A DNA stretch of 64,000 nt. Origin: Actinomycetes bacterium (GTDB lineage Bacteria; Actinomycetota; Actinomycetes; Actinomycetales; Microbacteriaceae). This document shows positions 1 to 9,676 of this stretch, one piece after another. The notes under the pieces are model-generated. The model was not told the origin of the DNA. It did not search any database and saw only the letters and a list, made by a program, of their open reading frames with translations. The stretch covers positions 1-64,000 of the forward strand of contig JAEYVZ010000101.1 of assembly GCA_023431405.1 (NCBI GenBank), in the 5' to 3' direction. Numbering within the stretch: position 1 is the stretch's first letter; the number at the start of each line of letters is the position of its first letter. Made by a program: the position numbers and the translations under genes.

Positions 1-1
1 C

Positions 2-238
2 CTCGACACCCTCGTCGGCCCCGAACGCGATCAGGCGGCCGCGCTGCTGCGCGACGCCGCCGCCGCACTCGCCCGCCGCGGCGACGAACGCGTCGCCCTC
101 ACCGTCGTCGCCACGGCACGCCGCGACGGCGCCGCCCTCGACCTCCTCGCCGAAGCGCACCGCCCGAGCGTGACCCCGCTCGCGCTCACCGCGCACCCGG
201 CCGCCGCCCTCTCCGACACGCAGGTGATCTCCTCATGA
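2..238 (+). CDS. C-terminal fragment of an upstream gene, possibly an ABC-transporter ATPase
   Basis: An open frame runs in from the window edge and ends at TGA 236-238, overlapping the ATG of the next gene by four bases, so the two are co-transcribed and probably translationally coupled. The 78 visible residues are alanine/leucine-rich and contain the stretch ALTVVATARRDG, which would suit the beta strand after the D-loop of an ABC ATPase. YhgE/Pip proteins are often preceded by such an ATPase. No Walker motif is inside the window, so the family is a guess from context. Confidence 0.45.
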   Translation, partial: LDTLVGPERDQAAALLRDAAAALARRGDERVALTVVATARRDGAALDLLAEAHRPSVTPLALTAHPAAALSDTQVISS

Positions 239-2346
239 CCCTTCCCCTCGAACGCGCGCGCTCCCGCAAGCCCGTCACCTGGCTGACGGTGCTGGGCGTG
301 CTGCTGCTGCCCGTCGTCATCGGCGGCATCCTCATCGCGGCCCTCTACAACCCCACCGAGCGACTCGACGCGATGCACGCGGCGATCGTCAACAACGACG
401 AGCCCGTCACGATCGACGACCAGCTCGTCCCGCTCGGCCGCCAGCTCACCGCGGGCCTCGTCGAAGGCAGCGACGACCTGTCGAGCAACCTCGACTGGAC
501 GATCTCCAACAGTGACGACGCTCGCGAGGGCCTCGCCGACGGCACGTATGACGCCGTCATCACGATCCCCGAGAACTTCTCCGCCGCGGCCACCTCCACC
601 TCGCAGAGCGAGACGCCCGAGCAGGCGACCATCGCGGTGGAGACGGCCCCCGACAGCCTGATCGTCGACGACGCGATCACCGCGCAGGTGACGCAGGCCG
701 CTGCGACCATCATGGGGCAGCAGCTGTCGAGCGTGTACCTCGAGAACGTCTTCCTCGGGTTCACGACGCTGGGCGATCAGCTCGGCGAAGCGGCCGACGG
801 CGCCACCCAGCTCGCCGACGGTGCGAAGGATGCCGCCGACGGCGCCTCCGCCCTCCCCGATGGTGCCCGCCAGCTCGCAGACGGCGCATCCGAGCTCGGC
901 ACCGGTGCAGGGAAGCTCGGCGACGGCGCGTCGCAGCTCGCCGGTGGCGCCGGCGACCTCGCCGGTGGTGCCGTGAAGCTCCAGGGCGGACTGACGACGA
1001 TCGCCGAGAAGACCCGCGAAGCGGCATCCGGTGCGAACCAGCTGGCCGACGGCGTCGACGCCGGTGCCGCGCAGCTGCGCTCCGACGGCATCGTGCCCTC
1101 CGACCTCACCGGCGCCGCCGCGCAGGCGGCGAGCTACGCCGCGACGGCGGCGACCGACACGGTCGACGTCGCTCAGGGACTCGGCGGCATCCTGCAGAAC
1201 TGCGCCTCCCGCGCCTCCGACCCGACCCTGTGCGCCGAGCTCGCGTCGGTCTTCGACACAGCTCAGGATGCAGCCACGGCCGCCGGATACGCCGACGGAT
1301 ACGCCGGCGGCACCCGTGACGGGCTCAGCCAGTTCGCCGCGCAGGCCCCGAAGGAGCTCGCCGGACAGCTCACCACCATCGCCGACAACGTGCGGACCCT
1401 CGGCAGCGGCCTCGGCCGGCTCGCCGACGGTGTCGACACCTCTGCCGACGGCGCCGGCGCTCTCGCCGGCGGTGCCGACAAGCTCGCGTCCGGCGCCTCC
1501 GGCATCGCCGACGGCGCCGGCGGCCTCGCGACCGGCGCCCAGCAGCTCAGCGGCGGCGCGAGCACGCTGGCAGACGGTGCGGAGCAGCTCGCCGACGGCG
1601 TGACGCAGCTCGCCGACGGCACCGGCGAGCTCGCCGACGGTCTGCACACGGCGGCAGACAGCGTCCCGAGCTACACCGACCAGGAGGCCACCGACCTGGC
1701 ATCCGTCATCGCCGACCCGGTCGGCACACAGGGCACCGGGTCGTCGCTGTTCGGCGCTTCCGCCGTCCCGCTCCTCGCGGTGCTCGCCCTGTGGTTCGGC
1801 GGGATGGCGTCGTTCGTCGTCCTGCAGGCCGTCCCCCGCGGCACGCTGAGCTCTCGCCGGCCGTCGGCTCTGCTCGCGCTCCGCAACCTCGCCCCCGCCG
1901 CCGCGATCGGCGCGGTCCAGGGCGCTCTCGTCGCGGTCATCGTGCAGGGGGCTGCGCAGTACGAGTGGGGCCAGTGGTGGGTGTTCGCGGCTCTGGCCGT
2001 GGCCGCCGGTGTCGCCTTCGCCGCCGTGAACCAGGCGCTCGTCGCCGTGTTCGGAGGAGCCGGCCGCTGGATCGCCGCCCTCGTCGGCGTCCTGGCCGTC
2101 GCGACAGGGGTGGTCTCGACGGTGCCGGGGGTGCTGTCGTCGGTGGCGACGCTGATGCCCACCGCACCCGCCTACAACGCGATGGTCGCCGCCCTCACTC
2201 CCGCCGGCGGTGTGATCGCCGGGCTGGTCGGCATGATCGTGTGGGGCGGCCTCGCGCTCCTCGTCACGGTCGTGGCCGTCGCGCGGCGCCGCACCACGAA
2301 CGCACGCGCCGTCATCGCGGCGGCCCCGGCGACGGCGACCGCCTGA
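235..2346 (+). CDS. YhgE/Pip domain membrane protein (ABC-2-type, phage-infection-protein family)
   Basis: A 703-residue membrane protein. One transmembrane helix lies near residues 20-42, followed by a long extracytoplasmic region and about five to six C-terminal helices from residue 505 on. Between roughly residues 180 and 480 it carries many copies of a heptad-like repeat (LADGA, LASGA, LAGGA), the signature of the YhgE/Pip family that includes the Lactococcus phage receptor Pip and ESX-associated proteins. Family members resemble ABC-2 permeases and are thought to export or anchor surface components; the substrate is unknown. The start codon overlaps the previous stop. The middle of the protein (about 300-360) interrupts the repeat with an ordinary globular segment containing two cysteines. 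Confidence 0.88.
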   Translation: MTLPLERARSRKPVTWLTVLGVLLLPVVIGGILIAALYNPTERLDAMHAAIVNNDEPVTIDDQLVPLGRQLTAGLVEGSDDLSSNLDWTISNSDDAREGLADGTYDAVITIPENFSAAATSTSQSETPEQATIAVETAPDSLIVDDAITAQVTQAAATIMGQQLSSVYLENVFLGFTTLGDQLGEAADGATQLADGAKDAADGASALPDGARQLADGASELGTGAGKLGDGASQLAGGAGDLAGGAVKLQGGLTTIAEKTREAASGANQLADGVDAGAAQLRSDGIVPSDLTGAAAQAASYAATAATDTVDVAQGLGGILQNCASRASDPTLCAELASVFDTAQDAATAAGYADGYAGGTRDGLSQFAAQAPKELAGQLTTIADNVRTLGSGLGRLADGVDTSADGAGALAGGADKLASGASGIADGAGGLATGAQQLSGGASTLADGAEQLADGVTQLADGTGELADGLHTAADSVPSYTDQEATDLASVIADPVGTQGTGSSLFGASAVPLLAVLALWFGGMASFVVLQAVPRGTLSSRRPSALLALRNLAPAAAIGAVQGALVAVIVQGAAQYEWGQWWVFAALAVAAGVAFAAVNQALVAVFGGAGRWIAALVGVLAVATGVVSTVPGVLSSVATLMPTAPAYNAMVAALTPAGGVIAGLVGMIVWGGLALLVTVVAVARRRTTNARAVIAAAPATATA

Positions 2347-2366
2347 CACCGAGACGCGGCGCTGAC

Positions 2367-2396
2367 ACGCGCGGGGTGCTCCGGCATCCCGCGCGT
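2367..2396. terminator. Hairpin between convergent genes
   Basis: Two 13-base arms (2367-2379 and 2384-2396) pair with one G-T wobble around a 4-base loop. The hairpin sits just after the YhgE stop and before the 3' end of the opposing gene, so it probably ends transcription from both sides. No clear T-run follows. Confidence 0.6.
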
Positions 2397-2403
2397 CGTC
2401 GTC

Positions 2404-2706
2404 TCACCCCGAACGCGACCCGCGACGCCAGCGCAGATCGTGGATCGCGATCACGACGCCGTGGCCGAGGAGCGCGGGCACGAAAGCCCCGACCGCGCCC
2501 CCGGCGAGAGCCGCGACGGTGCCGGTCGCCGCGGGGAACCCGACGCTGCCGACGATGAGCATGCACGCGAACAGCACGACCACCGCGACGAAGATCGCGA
2601 TGACGTAGAGCCATGCGATGGGCTGCGGCAGGGCAGGGCGCTTCCACGGGGGCTCAACAGGGTCCACATCGACCTCCAGGGGGAACGGCGGATGCCGTTC
2701 CCACAC
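2404..2706 (-). CDS. Small two-helix membrane protein, function unknown
   Basis: A 100-residue protein with a proline-rich cytoplasmic N-terminus (residues 1-28) and two predicted transmembrane helices (about 31-52 and 58-82). It is the last gene of the leftward cytochrome c maturation operon, 30 bp after ccsB. I do not recognise a family. Its position suggests an accessory role or simple read-through transcription; nothing in the sequence indicates haem or thiol chemistry (no CXXC, no conserved histidine pair in a helix). Confidence 0.65.
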   Translation of the reverse strand: MWERHPPFPLEVDVDPVEPPWKRPALPQPIAWLYVIAIFVAVVVLFACMLIVGSVGFPAATGTVAALAGGAVGAFVPALLGHGVVIAIHDLRWRRGSRSG

Positions 2707-2736
2707 GCTAGCGGAGACGCCTCTGTGACACCCGAC

Positions 2737-3798
2737 TCAGTTCAGGCCGCTGTAGACGTGGAGACCCTTGAAGAACTGGTTGACGATCGTGAAGTTGAAG
2801 ATGACGGCGGTGAAGCCGACGATCGACAGCCACGCCGAGCGGGTGCCGCGCCAGCCACGGGTCGCACGCGCGTGGATGTACCCGGCGTAGAGCACCCAGA
2901 TGACGAACGTCCAGACTTCCTTCGTATCGAAGCCCCAGTAACGACCCCACGCGTCGTTCGCCCAGATCGAGCCGGCGATGAGGGTGAAGGTCCACAGGAT
3001 GAAGCCGATGATCGTGAACCGGTACGCAAGCGACTCGAGCGCGTCGGCCGCGGGGAGCGTCCGAAGGAACCGCGGGCCCTGGCGGCGCGGCTTGTCGGCG
3101 TCGGTGTCGGCGAGCGCGGCGATCCGCTCGCGCCGGGCCTGCATGAGCTGCAGCACCGACAGCGCGAACGCGAGCGCGAAGAACGCGGTGGCCAGGGATG
3201 CCACGAACACGTGGATCACCAGCCAGACGCTCTTGAGGGGATCGGCCAGCGGCACGACCTCGACGTAGTACGCGAGGGTCGCCCCTCCCAGCAGCACGAC
3301 CGTGAGGCCCGTCACGAACGAGCCGAGGAACCGGAGGTCGTAGCGGAAGAGCACCCCGAGGAACACGGCGACGATCAGCATCGTGCCGGTGAGGGCGAAC
3401 TCGTACATGTTCGACCACGGGACCCGCCCGGCCGCGACGCCCCGCAGCACGTCGCCTCCGACGTGGAAGAGGAAGCCGAGCACCGTCAGCGACGTGCCGA
3501 TCCGCGCCCACAGGTAGCGCTTGCGCTCGCCGAGCGGCGCCTCCAGGTCTTCCTGAGCAGACTTCTCCTGCGCGCGCACCTCGCTGATCGACGGTGCGCG
3601 GGTCGCCGACGAAACGCCGTTCGCTGCCCCCGCGCCGACCAGCACGCGAGCCTCCGCGGCATCCTTCGCCTTGACGGCCAGATCGGAGCGACGAGCGAGG
3701 TCGATCGCGTAGGCGGCGAAGGCGAGCGTGTAGATGGCGACGGCCGTCCACACGAGCAGCTTCGAGATCTCGTCGAGGGAGTTGCCGGGGTCGAGCAT
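2737..3798 (-). CDS. ccsB: Cytochrome c biogenesis protein CcsB (ResC/CcsA family)
   Basis: A 353-residue polytopic membrane protein. The diagnostic tryptophan-rich WWD-type segment is visible around residues 275-295 (WANDAWGRYWGFDTKEVW) and is followed by two more helices, matching the haem-handling CcsA/ResC family. With ResB it forms the system II haem exporter and synthetase that attaches haem to CXXCH motifs of apocytochromes outside the membrane. An extra charged segment (about residues 35-90) lies between helices one and two, common in actinobacterial CcsB. It starts 4 bp after the resB stop, so it is in the same operon. Confidence 0.93.
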   Translation of the reverse strand: MLDPGNSLDEISKLLVWTAVAIYTLAFAAYAIDLARRSDLAVKAKDAAEARVLVGAGAANGVSSATRAPSISEVRAQEKSAQEDLEAPLGERKRYLWARIGTSLTVLGFLFHVGGDVLRGVAAGRVPWSNMYEFALTGTMLIVAVFLGVLFRYDLRFLGSFVTGLTVVLLGGATLAYYVEVVPLADPLKSVWLVIHVFVASLATAFFALAFALSVLQLMQARRERIAALADTDADKPRRQGPRFLRTLPAADALESLAYRFTIIGFILWTFTLIAGSIWANDAWGRYWGFDTKEVWTFVIWVLYAGYIHARATRGWRGTRSAWLSIVGFTAVIFNFTIVNQFFKGLHVYSGLN

Positions 3799-3802
3799 GG
3801 GA

Positions 3803-5548
3803 TCAGTCTACTTTCGGGGGTTGCGGAAGAGCATCGGTCATCGCGCGGGAGTGGTCGGCGGCGAGCCGCTCGACGGCGTCGGCGATCGCAGGGTCCTCGC
3901 CACGCGCGAGCCCCGCGTACTCGACGGTGATCGCGGGCCCGGAGCCGCCGTCCGCGGCCTGCGCGGTCGCCTTCACCCACAGGCGTCGGCGGGGCACGAA
4001 CAGCCCGGCGAGGAGTCCGAGCACCGCGAGCACCGCGAACGCGAGCACCCACGGCGCCCCGACGTCGCGGTGGATCGACAGCGACACGTAGCGCTTCACG
4101 GGCGCTGCCGCCCCTTCGGCGGTCGCGTCCTCGAACGTGACGGTGCCGAGCCCGTTCGGCAGGTCGACCGTGTCGCCGGGCGCGAGCTCCAGCGACTCCA
4201 CGTCGATCGCACGGCCCGTGAGCTGCTCCATGTCGGCGACGTCGAGCGCATACACCGAGCGCGGCGTGCCGTCGTCGATGCCGAGGTCGCCGACATACAC
4301 GTCGAGCGTCAGCAGCGGGTTGAGCAGGTCGCCGAACGCCGACGTGAGAGCACCGCTGTGAAGGGTGGCGGCGCTCGGGTAGAAGAAGCCGACGAGCCCC
4401 ATCTGCACCGGCTCACCCTCGGACGAGAGCCCGTCGGCCACCTTCACGACGCCGAGCGAGGTCATGTTGCCGTCCTGCGGCAGGAACTCGACGTCTTCGC
4501 GGAAGACGACCTCACCCTCGGCGTCGCGCACCGTGATCGTGGGCGCGTAGCCGTTGCCCATGAGGTACACGCGGTCGCCCTTCAGGTCGACGGGGTGGTT
4601 GACGCGCACGACGTCCTGACGGGGAGCCTCGCCCGGCTCCGTCACGGTGATGTTCGCCGCGAAGTCACCGGCCTGCCCCTGCCCCGCCTGCCCGATGGGC
4701 GTGTAGGTGACATCGAAGCTGTCGAGGGTGATCGCATACGGCGGCAGGGCGTCGACGTCGACGAAGCGGCCGGGATTGAACGAGGTGTACCCGAGACCGA
4801 GCGAGTTGACGAAGCTGTCGCCCTCGGTGATGACCGTCTGGCCCGTGTAGGTCAGGCCGCCGCCGATGCCCACCGACAGCAGCACGCCCACGAGCGCGCC
4901 ATGGAAGACGAGGTTGCCGGTCTCGCGCAGATACCCGCGCTCCGCGGAGACGGATGCCACGCCGCGAGCGTCGTAGCGCTCGACCCGGTAGCCGGCCTTC
5001 CGCAGCTGGGCCTCGGCCAGGGAGACGGCCTCCTCCGCCGCCGCCTCGGCATCGGCATCCGGCGCCAGCTCCACCACCCGCTCCGCGTGGTCGTCGAGAC
5101 GAGACAGCCGCACGGGGGTGCGCGGCGGCCGCGCCTTCATCGCACGCCAGTGATGCTTCGTGCGGGGGATGACACAGCCGATGAGCGAGACGAACAGCAG
5201 CAGATAGATCGCCGAGAACCACGCCGACGTGTACACGTCGAACATCTGCATCGCGTCGAGTACGGGGAACAGGTCGGGGTTGTCGGTGCGCCACTGCGTC
5301 ACGCCGTTGGGGTCGGCCGAGCGCTGCGGAACGATCGACCCCGGAATCGCCGCGATCGCCAGCAGCAGCAGGAGCACGAGCGCCGTGCGCATGCTCGTGA
5401 GCTGACGCCAGCCCCACCGCAGCCAGCCGGTGAGCCCGAGGCTCGGCTGGGAGATGCCTCCGGCATCCTGCTCGGCGTCCGCGTGATCCGACGGGCGCAG
5501 CGGGTCGGCGGCGACGGCCGCGCGGGTCTCAGAGCGGGAGTTCGACAC
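3803..5548 (-). CDS. resB: Cytochrome c biogenesis protein ResB
   Basis: A 581-residue protein with a hydrophilic N-terminus, three transmembrane segments in the first 240 residues, a large extracytoplasmic domain (about 240-510) and a last helix near 525-545, the classic ResB/Ccs1 topology. It partners CcsB in delivering haem to apocytochrome c. Its start lies 20 bp inside ccdA, implying translational coupling. The order thioredoxin-ccdA-resB-ccsB is the usual actinobacterial system II cluster, as in Mycobacterium tuberculosis Rv0526-Rv0529 (recalled, not searched). Confidence 0.93.
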   Translation of the reverse strand: MSNSRSETRAAVAADPLRPSDHADAEQDAGGISQPSLGLTGWLRWGWRQLTSMRTALVLLLLLAIAAIPGSIVPQRSADPNGVTQWRTDNPDLFPVLDAMQMFDVYTSAWFSAIYLLLFVSLIGCVIPRTKHHWRAMKARPPRTPVRLSRLDDHAERVVELAPDADAEAAAEEAVSLAEAQLRKAGYRVERYDARGVASVSAERGYLRETGNLVFHGALVGVLLSVGIGGGLTYTGQTVITEGDSFVNSLGLGYTSFNPGRFVDVDALPPYAITLDSFDVTYTPIGQAGQGQAGDFAANITVTEPGEAPRQDVVRVNHPVDLKGDRVYLMGNGYAPTITVRDAEGEVVFREDVEFLPQDGNMTSLGVVKVADGLSSEGEPVQMGLVGFFYPSAATLHSGALTSAFGDLLNPLLTLDVYVGDLGIDDGTPRSVYALDVADMEQLTGRAIDVESLELAPGDTVDLPNGLGTVTFEDATAEGAAAPVKRYVSLSIHRDVGAPWVLAFAVLAVLGLLAGLFVPRRRLWVKATAQAADGGSGPAITVEYAGLARGEDPAIADAVERLAADHSRAMTDALPQPPKVD

Positions 5549-6302
5549 TGCCGATCACCCCCGTCAATGACGACATCAGCAGGGTCCAGACACCCGTGAC
5601 CATGAGCACTCCGAGCACGATCAGCAGCACCCCTCCGATGAGGTTGACGGCGCGGATGTGGCGGCGGAAGAACGCCACCGACCGCGATGCCCAGCCGAAG
5701 CCGAGCGCGATGAGCAGGAACGGGATGCCGAGCCCCAGCGAGTAGGCGACCGCGAGCACGACCGCGCGCCACGGGTCAGCCTGGGTCAGGGAGATCGACA
5801 GGATGGCGGTGTAGGTGGGGCCGATGCACGGCGCCCACCCGACGCCCATGGCGACGCCCAGCAGCGGCGCGCCGACGAGGCCGAGGCCGCCGCGCACCTG
5901 CGGCTTCACGGTGCGCTGGGCGATGCCGAACACCCCCACGAACACCAGACCGAGCAGAATGACGACGACGCCCAGCACCCGCGTGATGACGTCCCCGTAC
6001 TCGACGAAGAAGCGGCCGAGCGTGCCGGCGAGCACGCCCATCGCGACGAAGACCAGCGTGAACCCCGCGATGAACAGCAGCACGCCCAGCACGAGGCGGC
6101 TGCGCGTGGCCACGGTGCGGGTGCCGCCGCCCGCGGAGGATTCCGCGGCCCGGGGGCCGGACACCGCACCCCCGAGGAAGCCGAGGTAGCCGGGCACGAG
6201 CGGCAGCACGCAGGGCGAGAGGAACGACACGAGTCCCGCCAGCACCGCCACCGGCAGGGCGAGCCAGAGAGCACCGTCGAAGACGATCTCGCCCGGGTTC
6301 AC
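5529..6302 (-). CDS. ccdA: Cytochrome c biogenesis / thiol-disulfide membrane transporter CcdA
   Basis: A 257-residue protein with six transmembrane helices. The two redox cysteines occur in the expected helix contexts: SPCVLPLVPGYLGF near residues 29-42 and GWAPCIGPTYTAIL near 154-167. CcdA passes reducing equivalents from cytoplasmic thioredoxin across the membrane to extracytoplasmic thioredoxins such as the neighbouring TlpA-like lipoprotein, keeping apocytochrome CXXCH thiols reduced. It overlaps the upstream gene by 4 bp and the downstream resB by 20 bp. Confidence 0.94.
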   Translation of the reverse strand: MNPGEIVFDGALWLALPVAVLAGLVSFLSPCVLPLVPGYLGFLGGAVSGPRAAESSAGGGTRTVATRSRLVLGVLLFIAGFTLVFVAMGVLAGTLGRFFVEYGDVITRVLGVVVILLGLVFVGVFGIAQRTVKPQVRGGLGLVGAPLLGVAMGVGWAPCIGPTYTAILSISLTQADPWRAVVLAVAYSLGLGIPFLLIALGFGWASRSVAFFRRHIRAVNLIGGVLLIVLGVLMVTGVWTLLMSSLTGVIGSVELPL

Positions 6303-6913
6303 GCGTTCTCCGCGACGACGTCGCCGATGATCGTGGGAAGCGACGTGTCATCGCGCACCGCACCGATGAAGCGCGCGGCCACCCGGCCCTCACGGTCGAG
6401 CACGAGCGTGATCGGCACGGCGCTCAGCGGAGTCCACGACGCGAAGGCGAGCTTCAGCTCGGCATCCTCCCGCGCGAGCAGCGACGGGTAGGAGATGCCG
6501 AACTTCTCCTCGAACGACGTCGCCTGCTCGGGGCCGTCGTAGATGTTCACCCCGAGGAAGCGCACCCCGTCGTCCTGCATGTCGGCGAAGGTCTTCTCGA
6601 GGATCGGCGCCTCGGCGCGGCACGGGCCGCAGCCGGCGTACCAGAAGTTCAGCACGAGCACCTCGCCCGCGAAATCGGCGCTCGTCACCGTCGATCCGTC
6701 GACGGCGGTGCCGGTGAACTCGATCGCCTCGCCGCGCTGATCGGCAGGGATCTCCTGCACGCGGCCGTCACCCGAGACGAATCCCTGGTTGTTGCCCTCG
6801 CGGTAGGTCTCCGAGATGCCCGCATTGACGTCGCTGCATCCCGCGAGCGCGACGGCGAGCGCCACCGCCATCACGGATGCCGTCACCCGCCGCTTCCGGT
6901 CGAACCTCATCAC
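6299..6913 (-). CDS. TlpA/ResA-like thiol-disulfide lipoprotein
   Basis: A 204-residue exported lipoprotein. Residues 1-25 are a signal peptide ending in the lipobox LAGC (Cys26), and the thioredoxin-fold active site is WYAGCGPCRAEAP with the CGPC pair at residues 95-98. A cis-proline loop (SAVPITLVLDREG) follows. This is the periplasm-side reductant for apocytochrome c in system II, taking electrons from CcdA. Both flanking genes overlap it by 4 bp. Confidence 0.92.
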   Translation of the reverse strand: MMRFDRKRRVTASVMAVALAVALAGCSDVNAGISETYREGNNQGFVSGDGRVQEIPADQRGEAIEFTGTAVDGSTVTSADFAGEVLVLNFWYAGCGPCRAEAPILEKTFADMQDDGVRFLGVNIYDGPEQATSFEEKFGISYPSLLAREDAELKLAFASWTPLSAVPITLVLDREGRVAARFIGAVRDDTSLPTIIGDVVAENA

Positions 6914-7539
6914 ACCGCTCCCACATCGATCGCGCCCGCCAGATGTGCGGGCTCGGCATACGACACTTCACGCCATCCGACGCCGTCGCGCTCGAAGCTC
7001 GTCACCGATGACAGAGCACAGCGCCGCTGGCGCGGGTCGTGGCGAAGAGGCGCCTTCGCCACGGCGAGGTGGGTGATCCAGATGGGGAGCTGATGCGAGA
7101 CGAGCACGACGTCTCCGCCGTCTGCGGCCTGCCAGGCGTCGCGCATCGCGGCATCCATGCGCGCGACGACGTCGAGGTACGGCTCGCCCCAGCTCGGAAG
7201 GTCGGGGGTGCGCAGGTGCCGCCAGTTGAAGGGGTTCATGAGCGCGCGGCTCATGCGCCGCCCCTCGAACACGTTCGTCGGCTCGATGATGCGCTCCTCG
7301 ATGACCGCCTCGACGCGGAAGAGCTCGGTGAACGGCTCCGCCGACTCTCGGGCGCGCTGCAGCGGAGACGCATAGAGGGCAGTGACCGGCCGCCCCAGAC
7401 CCTGCACGTACTCCGCCGCCGCACGGGCCATGCGCCGTCCGTCGTCGCTCAGCCGGAAGTTCGGCAGCCGCCCGTACAGCACGCGCTGGGGATTGTGGAC
7501 CTCCCCATGGCGCACGAGATGGAGGCGATCGGCGGGCAC
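6910..7539 (-). CDS. Histidine phosphatase (phosphoglycerate-mutase-like) family protein
   Basis: A 209-residue protein with the catalytic RHG motif at the N-terminus (LVRHGEVHNP, residues 8-17), the second-domain ALYASPLQRARE segment and a late histidine (VLVSHQLPIWI). It belongs to the two-histidine acid phosphatase/phosphoglycerate mutase superfamily; the substrate cannot be read from sequence. It is the first gene of the cytochrome c maturation operon, as in mycobacteria. The GTG start is chosen because a TAGACT hexamer lies exactly 6 nt upstream with no Shine-Dalgarno. Confidence 0.87.
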   Translation of the reverse strand: MPADRLHLVRHGEVHNPQRVLYGRLPNFRLSDDGRRMARAAAEYVQGLGRPVTALYASPLQRARESAEPFTELFRVEAVIEERIIEPTNVFEGRRMSRALMNPFNWRHLRTPDLPSWGEPYLDVVARMDAAMRDAWQAADGGDVVLVSHQLPIWITHLAVAKAPLRHDPRQRRCALSSVTSFERDGVGWREVSYAEPAHLAGAIDVGAV

Positions 7540-7545
7540 ACCTTC

Positions 7546-7551
7546 AGTCTA
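7546..7551 (-). promoter_or_regulatory. -10 element (TAGACT) of a leaderless promoter for the cytochrome c operon
   Basis: TAGACT on the minus strand lies 6 nt before the GTG of the phosphatase gene, so transcription should begin at or next to the start codon. It would drive the six-gene operon down to 2404. Confidence 0.6.
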
Positions 7552-7624
7552 CGTGAGAGGTGTCTATGGGAGACCTGGGAGAGACCCCCTGATCGGGGAG
7601 GCAAGCAGGCGCGGGGACCGCACG

Positions 7625-7630
7625 TAGACT
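7625..7630 (+). promoter_or_regulatory. -10 element (TAGACT) for aspS
   Basis: TAGACT lies 8 nt before the aspS GTG, and no ribosome-binding site is visible, consistent with a leaderless or nearly leaderless transcript. Confidence 0.5.
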
Positions 7631-7638
7631 TGCCGATT

Positions 7639-8979
<1,341 letters not shown>

Positions 8980-9034
8980 CCGCAGGCGTCGCTCACCCCC
9001 ACCGCGGAATGCGGCGCGTGCAGCGGCGTGGTCG

Positions 9035-9066
9035 GCGGCCGGTGAGGTCAGCGGCCGGTGAGGTCA
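9035..9066. repeat. Two tandem 16-bp copies spanning a stop codon
   Basis: GCGGCCGGTGAGGTCA occurs twice back to back (9035-9050, 9051-9066). The second copy contains the TGA of the glutaredoxin gene, so the repeat duplicated the 3' end of that gene. Confidence 0.9.
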
Positions 9067-9315
9067 GCGGCGCGGCTCTCCGATGAGCGCAGCGCGCAGG
9101 CGCTCGGCCGACACGCGCCAATGGGCGTGGAACTGGCCGTCGACGAGCACGACCGGGATCTTCTCCCACCACTGCTCGTACAGCGCCGGGTCGTCGAGGA
9201 TCGACAGTTCCCGCACGTCGATCTCGTCGCCTCCGGGAACCTCGGCGACGACGTTCTCGACGATCTCGCGGGCCACCTCGCACAGGTGGCAGTCGGGCTT
9301 GGAGATGATCGTCAC
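9064..9315 (-). CDS. Glutaredoxin-family thiol protein
   Basis: An 83-residue thioredoxin-fold protein with the redox motif CHLC at residues 9-12 right after the first strand (TIISKPDCHLCE) and a cis-proline segment (KIPVVLVDG). This is the actinobacterial glutaredoxin-like family, which probably uses mycothiol or a thioredoxin reductase. The GTG at 9315 is chosen because GGAGG lies 10 nt upstream; another GTG three codons earlier would have the same site only one base away. The stop codon lies in a tandem repeat. Confidence 0.82.
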   Translation of the reverse strand: MTIISKPDCHLCEVAREIVENVVAEVPGGDEIDVRELSILDDPALYEQWWEKIPVVLVDGQFHAHWRVSAERLRAALIGEPRR

Positions 9316-9493
9316 GCTCGTCACACCTCCATCCTGCCCCACCGGCCGCTGCCCCGGCCGCGCGCGGCAAAAGGTGTGGACAACCCGACGGCGCCGGTGA
9401 GCGCCGGTCGCCTCAGGCAACACGAAGCGCCCCTCGACGGGCCCGACCGGGTGGTCGTGAGCCGCCTGGGGCGCTCGGTGTCTGTGCCGCTGC

Positions 9494-9592
9494 TTACTTC
9501 TTGTTGCGGCGCTGGTGGCGAGTCTTGCGAAGCAGCTTGCGGTGCTTCTTCTTCGCCATGCGCTTGCGGCGCTTCTTGATGACAGAACCCAC
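9494..9592 (-). CDS. Small ribosomal protein bS22 (AURKAIC-like), 32 residues
   Basis: The minus strand encodes GTG GGT TCT GTC ATC AAG..., reading MGSVIKKRRKRMAKKK and ending in NKK. This matches the very basic 32-33-residue actinobacterial 30S protein bS22 (mycobacterial Rv0500B, from memory). GAGG lies 6 nt before the start. It is transcribed after, and separately from, the HTH gene, the same pairing seen in mycobacteria. About half of its residues are Lys or Arg. Confidence 0.9.
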   Translation of the reverse strand: MGSVIKKRRKRMAKKKHRKLLRKTRHQRRNKK

Positions 9593-9618
9593 GGAAAACC
9601 TCACTAAGTCAGGGGTCT

Positions 9619-9639
9619 GGACGCGATCTGTTCGCGTCC
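9619..9639 (-). promoter_or_regulatory. Hairpin in the bS22 mRNA leader
   Basis: A perfect 8-bp stem (GGACGCGA / TCGCGTCC) with a 5-nt loop lies in the 5' leader about 27 nt before the bS22 start. It may be a stability element or a binding site for autoregulation; its function is not shown. Confidence 0.4.
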
Positions 9640-9670
9640 GGGATCAGGCACGTCGAAAATGCCTCAGGAC

Positions 9671-9676
9671 AGTCTA
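9671..9676 (-). promoter_or_regulatory. -10 element (TAGACT) for bS22
   Basis: TAGACT on the minus strand overlaps the stop codon of the HTH gene, about 80 nt before the bS22 start. It would give a leader that contains the hairpin at 9619-9639. Confidence 0.4.

Noticed and set aside
31..2349. A 772-residue minus-strand ORF opposite the YhgE gene
   Set aside because: It is rich in Arg/Gly/Ala with no recognisable domain; in high-GC DNA the antisense of a real gene stays open. The plus strand encodes the family with repeats and membrane helices.
9401..9493. A terminator between glutaredoxin and bS22
   Set aside because: The AGCGCCCC/GGGGCGCT pair is separated by over 30 nt and has no T-run; too weak to list.
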